NCBI RefSeq assembly: GCF_003259745.1
Contig: NZ_QLMC01000001.1
Span: 496,001 to 560,000 of the forward strand
Length of the DNA: 64,000 nucleotides
Direction of reading: 5' to 3'
From: Larkinella arboricola
GTDB taxonomy: Bacteria > Bacteroidota > Bacteroidia > Cytophagales > Spirosomataceae
Shown here: positions 46,631-54,157 of the stretch, one piece after another
Layout of the letters: each line of letters begins with the position of its first letter
Numbering within the stretch: position 1 is the first letter of the stretch
The notes under the pieces: generated by a model
What the model saw: the letters and a program-made list of their open reading frames with translations, nothing else
Databases searched by the model: none
Told to the model about the DNA's origin: nothing
Translations under genes and position numbers: made by a program

Positions 46631-46657
46631 CAGGAGCCATTCCGGTTGGGGTGGCTC
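46631..46657 (+). terminator. Intrinsic terminator of the third SusCD locus
   Basis: CAGGAGCCA (46631-46639) pairs with TGGCTCCTG (46649-46657), followed by seven T. It is 69 bases after the GH2 stop and marks the end of the locus that begins at the sigma factor. Confidence 0.85.
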
Positions 46658-46858
46658 CTGTTTTTTTGTTCCTGCCTGTAATCAGCCCGTTCAATCATTT
46701 CCTGACCTGAGGTTACTATCTTCTCAGTGCAGTTATTTGCCTGGTTATCAAGAGGTAACTGTTTTGGATTGAGGCAGCTCAGAACAAAACTTATGCTTTC
46801 GCTTGTGTATTCGAAAAATAAATGATTACTTGCTTGTAAATACAAACAATACCATGCC

Positions 46859-47983
46859 ATGATACGATTTTTACTTTTCTCCGCTCTGTTGCTGGCGCAT
46901 ATGAATGTGCGGGCGCAGGATCTGATCTGGAATAACTATCCGGATGGTTCGCTCAGCCACACCTTTCTAAACGTAGGGGATCCGGCTGTAAATGTAGGTG
47001 TTGGCGTATCAGGAAATACATCAGCACTGGCTTTTCGGGAACCGAATGGGCGCCCGCTGGGCTTACGGCTTGCAGCCGACTATTCCACGAGTGGGAACTC
47101 CGTGACGGTAACGATAATCTTTTCACAACCCGTCAATAACCTCAGCTTTTCGCTGTATGATATTGATTTCACGGATGGTGATAGCAGATACCAGGACCTG
47201 GTTGTGGTAAACGGAACCAATGCCGGGAGTACGGTTAGTCCGACCATCGGAACGACGTCGACCAACACGGTTACCGGGAACTCGATTCTGGGCATCAACA
47301 GCACCGACATGATGGGAGAAAACACGGTTAGTTTTACCGGCCCTGTTAATCAAATTACCATTCAGTATATTGCGGGGCCGGCTTTTATCGATCCCGAAAC
47401 GCAGGAAATCTACATCGGTAATTTCAATTGGGATGCTGACGTTCTGCCGGTTCGTCTGGTGGACTTTGGCGGCATCACCGTCGATCACCAGGTGCGGCTG
47501 GGCTGGCAAACTTCCTACGAACAAAACAGCGACTACTTCACCATCGAACGCAGCCGCGATGCGCGGGCTTTCGAAGCCATTGGACGTGTGTCCTCCAAAG
47601 GTTTCTCCGAGCGGCTGCAAACCTACGGCTTTTCCGACCCGGCTCCCTTGAAGGGCACCAACTACTACCGTTTACGGCAGGTGGATCGGGATGGCACGTA
47701 TGCGTACTCGAAGATTGTGGCGGTGAGTTATGATGCTGAAGGGTTCTACTTTCAGGTGGTGGTGCTGGATCAGGGTCGTTTGCAGGTGGAGACCAATGCG
47801 CCCGATCCGGTGTTTGGTCTGGTGGATGTGCGGGGGCTGCCCAGTCTGCGGCAGGTCGAGCAGGTCGGGGCAAACCGGTATATCCTGCATACAGCTTCAG
47901 CGGGTCTGGCTACGTCAGGGTTGAAGATCGTTCAGATGCGCACGGGCCATTTCGCCTACTCCAAAAAAGTCCTGATTATGTGA
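46859..47983 (+). CDS. Secreted protein with type IX-like sorting tail, paralog A
   Basis: The 374-residue protein has a signal peptide (FLLFSALLLAHMNVRAQ). Residues about 20-195 form a beta-rich domain (VTVTIIFSQPVNNLSFSLYDIDFTDGDSRYQDLVVVNG, TNTVTGNSILGINSTD) of unknown function. The segment LPVRLVDFGGITVDHQVRLGWQTSYEQNSDYFTIERS is the pre-sorting beta-sandwich found in many Bacteroidota secreted proteins. The end FAYSKKVLIM resembles a type IX type-A sorting signal. It therefore probably crosses the outer membrane by type IX secretion. A paralog lies at 52942-54066; the second halves are almost identical at DNA level while the first halves are clearly diverged. Its molecular role is unknown. 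Confidence 0.85.
   Translation: MIRFLLFSALLLAHMNVRAQDLIWNNYPDGSLSHTFLNVGDPAVNVGVGVSGNTSALAFREPNGRPLGLRLAADYSTSGNSVTVTIIFSQPVNNLSFSLYDIDFTDGDSRYQDLVVVNGTNAGSTVSPTIGTTSTNTVTGNSILGINSTDMMGENTVSFTGPVNQITIQYIAGPAFIDPETQEIYIGNFNWDADVLPVRLVDFGGITVDHQVRLGWQTSYEQNSDYFTIERSRDARAFEAIGRVSSKGFSERLQTYGFSDPAPLKGTNYYRLRQVDRDGTYAYSKIVAVSYDAEGFYFQVVVLDQGRLQVETNAPDPVFGLVDVRGLPSLRQVEQVGANRYILHTASAGLATSGLKIVQMRTGHFAYSKKVLIM
47450..47868 (+). repeat. Direct repeat copy 1 (sorting-domain coding region)
   Basis: This 419-base stretch in paralog A aligns without gaps to 53533-53951 in paralog B. I count about 20 mismatches, roughly 95% identity, including an exact stretch of more than 100 bases near its 3' end. Both copies are in the same orientation, 6083 bases apart, and bracket the restriction-type cassette. 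Confidence 0.9.
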
Positions 47984-48014
47984 GGAAACAATAAAGTTTA
48001 TTTGTGTATAACGG

Positions 48015-48047
48015 ACACCCTATTGGCTTTGCCGATAGGGTGTTTTT
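48015..48047. terminator. Intrinsic terminator after paralog A
   Basis: ACACCCTATTGGC (48015-48027) pairs with GCCGATAGGGTGT (48031-48043) around a TTT loop with one wobble, and runs into TTTT. It lies 31 bases after paralog A and 40 bases after the end of the convergent ATPase gene, so it may serve both. Confidence 0.85.
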
Positions 48048-48086
48048 GCGAACGACGATGTATGGGTGGCCGGTCTCGGCCCCGGG

Positions 48087-49565
48087 CTATACGTCAAAAT
48101 AGGCTTTGAGGATTGCGTCAAACGGTAAACCGTAGGTTTCAATTTCGGGATTCTTGACGGATACTTTTCGGGTATCGGCAGCGCGGCTAAAAATAAAGAC
48201 GTTTTCTTTCGGTAAGTCGGATGGAAGATAGGGTGAGTGCGTTGTGATCAAACAATCCTGCTGCGATGCCACCGAGTTAGTGGTGCGTCTGCCGTCGAGG
48301 GTGGGAAGGGCCCGGAGCCGGTCAATGAATTTCCGGCGCCAGGTCGGATTAAAATGTGATTCGGGTTCGTCCAGCAGAAAGAGGACGTTCGGGAATGAAA
48401 TCATGCTGAATGTCCCCAGAAGTTGCGCCAGTTGATGTTCACCGTCCGAAAGGGAAACATAATCGACAATAGCCGCCCGATTCCTGGCCTGGAAGTTGAC
48501 GCGTTCAAAGCGAAACACTTTATCTTCCTCCTGAGGTTCGGGTAGCCGGGAAGCAAACCGACGCGCTTTGGTTTCTTTGGTAAACCGTTCCCGCGCGTGT
48601 TTGGGAATCACCAGATCATTAAGCATAGCCAGCTTATGAAACGCCGAATACAGATCGAATGCGCTTTTCCAAAAGAAACGGAAAGCCGTTTTCGTTTCCG
48701 GCGTAACCAGAAAATCGAAGGTGTAGGTTTCCGTTTTATCGTCGTATTGATAACAGGTTGCGCATTTTTGCAGCTTATCGAGGTAGCCTTCGAGCTCGTC
48801 GGTAAGCTGGATGCCCTTTCGTCTCGAATGGGATCGCGATCGCTCAGGCGCTCTGGGGGCAGCACTGTGGGCCAACTGAATAATGCAGCGGAAGGAATGA
48901 AGCTCGTCCAGGTGGGCAAATTGGAGAAGCGATGTTCGCTGTTCATCACTGCCCAGCAACAGATTGGCAACCAGCACTTCCAGGTGCGTTCCGTAATCAA
49001 TGAGCATCAGACGCGTATCCTGAATAGCGGCTCCGGTTGGCTGGGTTTGATGGATGGCACTTTCCCGTACTTCTTCCGCATAGCCGCTGCGGCTCAGCAG
49101 GAAGGGGAGGCTCATTGTTTCGTTTTCTCCCGAGGTATAGCCGACTACTTTGCGCGGCAGTAATTCCTGCGTTTCGGCTGCGTCTAATTCACAGTTCATC
49201 CAGCTATTGGCTACTTTTTTCTGAATCGTGATCACCGGCCGCCTTCTGTTTTGGCCCTGTCTGGCGATGCGGACATGCACCGGAAGCCCATTGTCCCGGG
49301 GCTTGATCAGATATTCTGCCTCAAACAACAGGCTGGTATTGCCTTCCAGACGTTCTTCCTGATGTACTACGGCGTGGAAGACCAGTTGGAACATTTCGGC
49401 CAGCACCTGCAAAAACTGGGACTTGCCGGTACCATTTGCTCCAATCAGGCAAAGTGGAGAGAAGTTTGTTTGTTCATCCATATGACTGCGCAAAGTAAGA
49501 TCGAGCCCGTCGAGTAGCCCCCCGCAGGTGTCGGCCGAAATAATGTGAATACGTAATAGTCTCAT
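48087..49565 (-). CDS. Restriction-system-associated AAA/ABC-type ATPase
   Basis: The 492-residue protein is an ABC/SMC-like ATPase. Walker A is G42-ANGTGKS-49, an ABC-type signature LSDGEHQ is at 372-378, Walker B VLFLLDEPES is at 394-403 with D399 and E400, and a switch histidine is at H443 (TTHSPYLPSD). Between the halves are about 300 residues without ATPase motifs, with a basic patch around 238-250 (APERSRSHSRRKG). It resembles the ATPases annotated as restriction system-associated, found with type I methyltransferase genes. The role is unproven; DNA-end or damage sensing is a guess from the RecF/OLD-like fold. Its ATG overlaps the hsdS stop by four bases (ATGA), so it is translationally coupled to hsdS. 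Confidence 0.85.
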   Translation of the reverse strand: MRLLRIHIISADTCGGLLDGLDLTLRSHMDEQTNFSPLCLIGANGTGKSQFLQVLAEMFQLVFHAVVHQEERLEGNTSLLFEAEYLIKPRDNGLPVHVRIARQGQNRRRPVITIQKKVANSWMNCELDAAETQELLPRKVVGYTSGENETMSLPFLLSRSGYAEEVRESAIHQTQPTGAAIQDTRLMLIDYGTHLEVLVANLLLGSDEQRTSLLQFAHLDELHSFRCIIQLAHSAAPRAPERSRSHSRRKGIQLTDELEGYLDKLQKCATCYQYDDKTETYTFDFLVTPETKTAFRFFWKSAFDLYSAFHKLAMLNDLVIPKHARERFTKETKARRFASRLPEPQEEDKVFRFERVNFQARNRAAIVDYVSLSDGEHQLAQLLGTFSMISFPNVLFLLDEPESHFNPTWRRKFIDRLRALPTLDGRRTTNSVASQQDCLITTHSPYLPSDLPKENVFIFSRAADTRKVSVKNPEIETYGLPFDAILKAYFDV

Positions 49566-51115
49566 GGCTTTACCCGGATAAATTTCATAGCCTGTCTTTC
49601 AGGATCAAAAACCTGCTTCAGGGCAGGCTGCTTTTCCAACAGAAGCGTAAATACAACCTCTTTCAGCGTATCATAATCGGCTGCTATCTGACTGCGCAGC
49701 TCGTCGAACGTAAACTGCTCATCCGGCAGGAGTCGAATGGATTCCAGAACCGTTTCGGGCGAAAGCTCGGTCATTTTGGTTTTCTTGTTGGGCTTGGGCG
49801 ATTTCGGTTTAGCGGCCGGTTCGGTTTGGGCGGCTTGCAGGCGTTTAAGCAGGAGCAGGGCCGGTTCATCGTCCGGATTATGGGGAACCAACTCGCCCCG
49901 AAAGGCGCGGTCAAGGGTGGCTGCGGGTAAGCGGTCAAGTTGCGCGCGGGCCGTCTGGCAGCGGGCTTCAATCGCGTCTACGTAAGCAAAAAGGGCATCG
50001 ACCCGGCGCACGATTTCCTGCTGTTCGGCCATTGGCGGGACCGGAAACAGAAAATTACGGCATTGGGAAAGCGAAATATTCAGCTGCCCCGCCGATCCGC
50101 GGGTTTCGTGTATGATGGCATCCAGGTTATCACCTTTGCAAAGCAGGTAATATAGCCATCCGGTTGTGATGCGCTTGCCGGGCCGGAAAAGCGTTAGGGC
50201 CTGATTAATGTTCCATTCGGGATACGTATCGGGTATTATCGCCACTTTACCAAGGGGCGGTCCAACAATGTTCATCAACACATCGCCGGGTAACGCCTGT
50301 GATTTTTTCAGGGCCTTTTCGTGAGCCGACTGCGCAATAAACTGTGGTTTGTAATTAAAATCGACGGCCTGGTTAACAATGTTGTATACTTTCAGGAACG
50401 GTATTTTTGATTGGGCTACGAAGCCTTCCCGGGGGGTGCCGCCGTTTTGTACTTTTTCACAAACCGCAGCCGCCCGCTCGAGTGTCCAGTCTGAACGGTT
50501 TTTGCCACGCCATTTTTCCGTGAGCCGGCCGGATATGGCGGCAGAAAGAATGGCCTGGCGCAATTGCTTCGCCAGCGTAATGACACGGTCAAGACGCTCG
50601 CGGCAGGTCTCAATTCTTGCCAGAATCGTCCTGATCTTGTCGGCGATGCGTTTTTGTTCGTTGAGCGGAGCAATCAGGACGGGAAAAGCGGCTACGCGCT
50701 TCGGTTGCGCCCGGGAAAGCGACCCGCCAACGCCCGTTACAACCCGGCAAAGCAGGTCTCGGAAAGCCGGGCTGCTGAAGTAATACTGTAAAAAGTCGGA
50801 CGATAAACCCGCCGACCGCATCACAATCCATTCGGAGGAAGCAATCTGCTCAACCTGGCCTTTGGGCATGACTTGCCAGACCCGGTTAATACGCGGATTG
50901 ATCTTGCAGATCAGAATATCATTGGGTTCAACAAACTGCTTGATTGAGCCAATTTCGGCTCCCGGCAGCAACTCGGGTTTCTGGTTGGAAAAGGCTGGTA
51001 CACTGTATAATTCAAAATACTGGTCTGGCTGTCGGGCCGGTAAAAGCGTTTGCGACGAAAACTGGTTGATTAGCCCAAGATTTACTTTCATCCAGCCCGG
51101 CGGTAATTCGTTCAT
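49562..51115 (-). CDS. hsdS: Type I restriction-modification specificity subunit HsdS with C-terminal extension
   Basis: The 517-residue protein has the two-half plan of HsdS. Target recognition domain 1 is at about 1-150 and the central helix at 150-195 (APLNEQKRIADKIRTILARIETCRERLD). Target recognition domain 2 is at about 205-360 (GGTPREGFVAQSKIPFLKVYNI), with a second helix at 360-400 (PMAEQQEIVRRVDALFAYVD). The usual end LDRAFRGELVPHNPDDEPA is at about 401-419. After it come a Pro/Lys linker (431-448) and an added helical domain of about 70 residues (LSPETVLESIRLL, FTFDELRSQIAADYDTLKEV), winged-helix-like and not part of classical HsdS. It directs HsdM to a bipartite DNA site. It overlaps hsdM and the ATPase gene by four bases each. 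Confidence 0.92.
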   Translation of the reverse strand: MNELPPGWMKVNLGLINQFSSQTLLPARQPDQYFELYSVPAFSNQKPELLPGAEIGSIKQFVEPNDILICKINPRINRVWQVMPKGQVEQIASSEWIVMRSAGLSSDFLQYYFSSPAFRDLLCRVVTGVGGSLSRAQPKRVAAFPVLIAPLNEQKRIADKIRTILARIETCRERLDRVITLAKQLRQAILSAAISGRLTEKWRGKNRSDWTLERAAAVCEKVQNGGTPREGFVAQSKIPFLKVYNIVNQAVDFNYKPQFIAQSAHEKALKKSQALPGDVLMNIVGPPLGKVAIIPDTYPEWNINQALTLFRPGKRITTGWLYYLLCKGDNLDAIIHETRGSAGQLNISLSQCRNFLFPVPPMAEQQEIVRRVDALFAYVDAIEARCQTARAQLDRLPAATLDRAFRGELVPHNPDDEPALLLLKRLQAAQTEPAAKPKSPKPNKKTKMTELSPETVLESIRLLPDEQFTFDELRSQIAADYDTLKEVVFTLLLEKQPALKQVFDPERQAMKFIRVKP

Positions 51116-52557
51116 GCTTCCACCTCCTCTCCGAGTTCTTCCATAATGCCGCGTAATTCGGCCAGTGCGCCCTCCAGTTCATCAATTAAGTCCCGGGCCA
51201 GTACGCCGGGCTCGGGCAGTTCTTCGCTTTCATCCTTTAGCCAGGAAATATCCAGATTGTCGTTATTCTGACTAATCCATTTTCGGCTAAAGCAGCGGAA
51301 ACGGTTTGTAACGCCCTGATCCTGACGTTGGGCCAGAGCCTCCGGGCCGCCCCACGGATCGTTGCCGAAAGCAGCCTCAAACTCCGAAAAATGTTCCCGG
51401 GTGAGGTGGGTGCGCTTCCCGTATTGCGGCATATTTGCCCGCAAATCATACACCCAGATTTCGTTGGTATTGCCTTGATCGGTTTGTCCTCTCGTGAAAA
51501 AAATAACACAGGTTTTCACGCCTTGGGCGTAAAAGATGCCGGTTGGGAGCCTTAAAATGGTATGCAGGTTACACTTTTCCATCAGATCAGCCCGAATCTG
51601 CTTCCCGACATTTCCTTCAAAAAGCGCGTTATCGGGTAACACAACGGCGGCTCGTCCTCCCGGTTTAAGCCGCAGATAAATGTGCTGTAAAAAACAGAAT
51701 TGCTTGTTGCTGGTCGGATAGGGCAGGTCCGTACGCTCCGGAACACCGCCCCCTTTCTTGCTGCCAAAAGGCGGGTTGGAGAGAATCAGGGTAGCGGGGG
51801 GCAGTTTCTGGCCATCCGGCGAAAGCGTATCGCCGTAGTGAATACCGCCCGCAGCGGGATTATAGTCAATACCGTGAAGAAACAGGTTCATCAGAGCCAG
51901 CCGATGCGTATCATGCACGTGCTCCATGCCATAAAAGGTGTTGCGACGGTATTTATCCTGTTGTTTATCGTTCCAGTGTTCGGGCTGGCTGTGTTGGCGA
52001 ATGTACTGATTAGCGGCAATCAGAAAACCTCCCGTACCGGCAGCCGGGTCCTGAATAATGTCGTCAAGGGTGGGTTTCATAACCGTAACCAGGCTGTCAA
52101 TCAACGAGCGGGCGGTAAAATACTGGCCTGCTCCGGACTTTTTTTCGCTGGCGTTCTTTTCGAGCAGTCCTTCGTAGATATTGCCCAGGTCCTCGCGTTC
52201 GGCGTTATACCAAGCCAGTTTATCGATGCCTTCCACCAGTTTGGAAAGGGTTGCCGGTTTTTTGATGGAAGAACTCGCATTGCTGAAAATTTCCCTGACA
52301 ATCTGCGCGCCATGTGTTTCCAGGTGGATAAGCGTGATCTTGTAGGCTTCCAGCCGCTCCAATTTCGGTTTATTAATCAGGTTATCCCACCGGTACCCAT
52401 CCGGAATCTGTTCCTCCGTTCCGGTTTCCTTCGCCATTTTGAGAAAGAGCAGATACGTCAGTTCGGTAACATATTGATGATAGGTCACGCCATCGTCTTT
52501 GAGTACATTGCATAGGTTCCAAAGCTTGGCAACGATATCGGTGGTAAGGTTATCCAT
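51112..52557 (-). CDS. hsdM: Type I restriction-modification DNA methyltransferase subunit HsdM
   Basis: The 481-residue protein has an N-terminal helical HsdM domain (LWNLCNVLKDDGVTYHQYVTELTYLLFLKM) and a SAM-dependent N6-adenine methyltransferase domain. Motif I is DPAAGTGGF at 170-178 and motif IV is NPPF at 261-264. GAGQYFTARSLIDSLV and YGMEHVHDTHRLALMNLFLHGI are also typical of the family. With HsdS it should form a methyltransferase that marks adenines in a bipartite site. It is first in a three-gene minus-strand operon. No hsdR lies upstream or downstream within the window, so a complete restriction complex is not encoded here. The C-terminus has an acidic coiled region (LIDELEGALAELRGIMEELGEEVEA). 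Confidence 0.95.
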   Translation of the reverse strand: MDNLTTDIVAKLWNLCNVLKDDGVTYHQYVTELTYLLFLKMAKETGTEEQIPDGYRWDNLINKPKLERLEAYKITLIHLETHGAQIVREIFSNASSSIKKPATLSKLVEGIDKLAWYNAEREDLGNIYEGLLEKNASEKKSGAGQYFTARSLIDSLVTVMKPTLDDIIQDPAAGTGGFLIAANQYIRQHSQPEHWNDKQQDKYRRNTFYGMEHVHDTHRLALMNLFLHGIDYNPAAGGIHYGDTLSPDGQKLPPATLILSNPPFGSKKGGGVPERTDLPYPTSNKQFCFLQHIYLRLKPGGRAAVVLPDNALFEGNVGKQIRADLMEKCNLHTILRLPTGIFYAQGVKTCVIFFTRGQTDQGNTNEIWVYDLRANMPQYGKRTHLTREHFSEFEAAFGNDPWGGPEALAQRQDQGVTNRFRCFSRKWISQNNDNLDISWLKDESEELPEPGVLARDLIDELEGALAELRGIMEELGEEVEA

Positions 52558-52941
52558 GAGAGTATGCTCCTCGTTTATGGCTCGCTGGGAGTAAATTTGG
52601 GCGTTAATGACAGAAAAGCAAAGAAGTTGGTGAAAATAATTAGTTGGTCAACCAATAAATTTTTGAATCAGCAAAAAAGCCATTAATGCGCCTGAGAGCG
52701 GGTTTAACTGGAAGAAAATTGGCGATGCAAGCGGGCCTGAATCGCCAGGTAGCGCCTTATAGCAGGTTTTAGCTTAGAACTTATAGCGGATTTAATCGTT
52801 TCATTAACCAGATAGCGCGCCCGGTTTGGTGGCCCTCTGGATAAGTTATAGCATTTTTCCGGTCGAGGTTCCTGCCTCCTGTTTGTGTATTTATTTTTTA
52901 CATAATATATTGCGTGTACACACAAATAAACTTTATAAACA
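52558..52941. other. Divergent non-coding region, hsdM / paralog B
   Basis: This 384-base, relatively AT-rich gap should hold the promoter of the hsdM operon (minus) and of paralog B (plus). A heptamer TTATAGC occurs three times (52758-52764, 52781-52787, 52846-52852), the first two followed by related bases (AGGTTTTA and GGATTTAA). A palindrome GTGTACAC lies at 52914-52921. A short minus-strand open frame inside it has no family features and I do not call it. Confidence 0.6.
52882..52913 (+). promoter_or_regulatory. Possible promoter of paralog B
   Basis: TTTG at 52882-52885 and the degenerate -7-like TATATTGC at 52906-52913 are separated by 20 bases, fitting Bacteroidota promoter geometry, about 28 bases before the ATG of paralog B. 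The -7 box departs from TAnnTTTG at two positions. Confidence 0.35.
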
Positions 52942-54066
52942 ATGAAACGATTCGTACTTGTGACTAGTATGTTACTGGTCTGCCTATCGGGCTGGAGCCA
53001 GGATCTGGATTGGGGGGATTACCCGGAAGGAGAGTATTCTTATACCTTCACAAATATTGGTAATATCCCGGTAGATGCTACGGTGACCCTATCAGGAATG
53101 GTGGAGTCTTTTTACACCGATTACCCACGGCCTACTGCCAGAGGATTAGAGCTGAATAATAACTTTCCGACAAATGGTAACTCGGTTTCCTTAAGAGTAA
53201 CCTTTTCGCAGCCGGTCAGTAACCTTAGCTTTAACCTGCTTGACATTGACCGGATTGATGGGGACAGTCAATATCAGGATCTGGTGACAGTTATCGGGGG
53301 TAATCTCGGAACACCGGTTACACCAACGATTGGCACTGCTTCGACCAATACCGTTACCGGTAATGCCATTCTGGGTACAAATAGTGTCGAAGATTACGCA
53401 ACTAATTCCATCAGTTTCAGCACACCCGTTACGGAAGTAACCATTCAGTACTTTGCCGGGCCGGATTGGGAAGACCCCAAAAGACAATTTATTTTCATTA
53501 CAAATTTTGGATGGGATGACGCGGGTTTGCCCGTTCGTCTGGTGGATTTTGGCGGCACCAGCGTGGCTAACCAGGTACGCCTGGGCTGGCAAACCTCCTA
53601 CGAACAAAACAGCGACTACTTCACCATCGAACGCAGCCCGGATGCGCGGGCCTTCGAAGCCATCGGACGCGTGTCCTCCAAAGGTTTCTCCGAACGGCTG
53701 CAAACCTACGGCTTTTCCGACCCGGCTCCCTTGAAGGGCACCAACTACTACCGTTTACGGCAGGTAGATCGGGATGGCACGTATGCGTACTCGAAGATTG
53801 TGGCGGTGGGTTATGATACTGAGGGGTTCTACTTTCAGGTGGTGGTGCTGGATCAGGGTCGTTTGCAGGTGGAGACCAATGCGCCCGATCCGGTGTTTGG
53901 TCTGGTGGATGTGCGGGGGCTGCCCAGTCTGCGGCAGGTCGAGCAGGTGGGCGCTAACAAGTATCTCTTACAAGTCTCCCCGACGGGACTGGTTTCGTCC
54001 GGCTTACGGATTGTCCAGATGCGCGCGGGAAACTTTTCGTATGCTAAAAAAGTCCTGATTAACTGA
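52942..54066 (+). CDS. Secreted protein with type IX-like sorting tail, paralog B
   Basis: The 374-residue protein has exactly the length of paralog A at 46859. It has a signal peptide (LVTSMLLVCLSGWSQ) and an N-terminal beta-rich domain with the same landmarks (VTFSQPVSNLSFNLLDIDRIDGDSQYQDLVTVIGG, TNTVTGNAILGTNSVED), but clearly diverged. The second half (LPVRLVDFGGTSVANQVRLGWQTSYEQ to the end) is nearly identical to paralog A until the last 30 residues. It ends in NFSYAKKVLIN, again like a type IX sorting signal. Function unknown; a surface or secreted protein is inferred. It is divergent from the hsdM operon. Confidence 0.85.
   Translation: MKRFVLVTSMLLVCLSGWSQDLDWGDYPEGEYSYTFTNIGNIPVDATVTLSGMVESFYTDYPRPTARGLELNNNFPTNGNSVSLRVTFSQPVSNLSFNLLDIDRIDGDSQYQDLVTVIGGNLGTPVTPTIGTASTNTVTGNAILGTNSVEDYATNSISFSTPVTEVTIQYFAGPDWEDPKRQFIFITNFGWDDAGLPVRLVDFGGTSVANQVRLGWQTSYEQNSDYFTIERSPDARAFEAIGRVSSKGFSERLQTYGFSDPAPLKGTNYYRLRQVDRDGTYAYSKIVAVGYDTEGFYFQVVVLDQGRLQVETNAPDPVFGLVDVRGLPSLRQVEQVGANKYLLQVSPTGLVSSGLRIVQMRAGNFSYAKKVLIN
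53533..53951 (+). repeat. Direct repeat copy 2 (sorting-domain coding region)
   Basis: Second copy of the 419-base repeat at 47450-47868, same orientation, no gaps, about 20 mismatches by hand count. It lies on the far side of the hsdM-hsdS-ATPase cassette. Confidence 0.9.
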
Positions 54067-54110
54067 TTGACAAACAGGTTCGGGTTGATGAAAAGCCCAG
54101 GCAATGCCTG

Positions 54111-54157
54111 AAGTAACCGATATCCCATCTGTGAGCCCGATGGGATATCGGTTACTT
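54111..54157. terminator. Bidirectional terminator between paralog B and the GH5-like gene
   Basis: A perfect 19-base inverted repeat (54111-54129 and 54139-54157) with a 9-base loop runs into TTTT on the plus strand. It begins 45 bases after paralog B and overlaps the stop of the convergent minus-strand hydrolase gene, whose last bases form part of the stem. Confidence 0.85.

Noticed and set aside
46630-46860. Minus-strand open frame of 76 codons in the gap before paralog A
   Set aside because: It ends inside the terminator hairpin of the upstream locus and has no recognisable motif or start context.
48087-52557. BREX or DISARM-type defence system
   Set aside because: The methyltransferase is of the HsdM type with an HsdS partner, and none of the other marker genes (PglX-type methylase, BrxC-like ATPase, PglZ, DrmA/B) is present.
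52704-52925. Minus-strand open frame of 73 codons upstream of hsdM, considered as a small regulator
   Set aside because: It has no helix-turn-helix or other recognisable motif and covers the probable promoter region of paralog B; evidence is too weak to call a gene.
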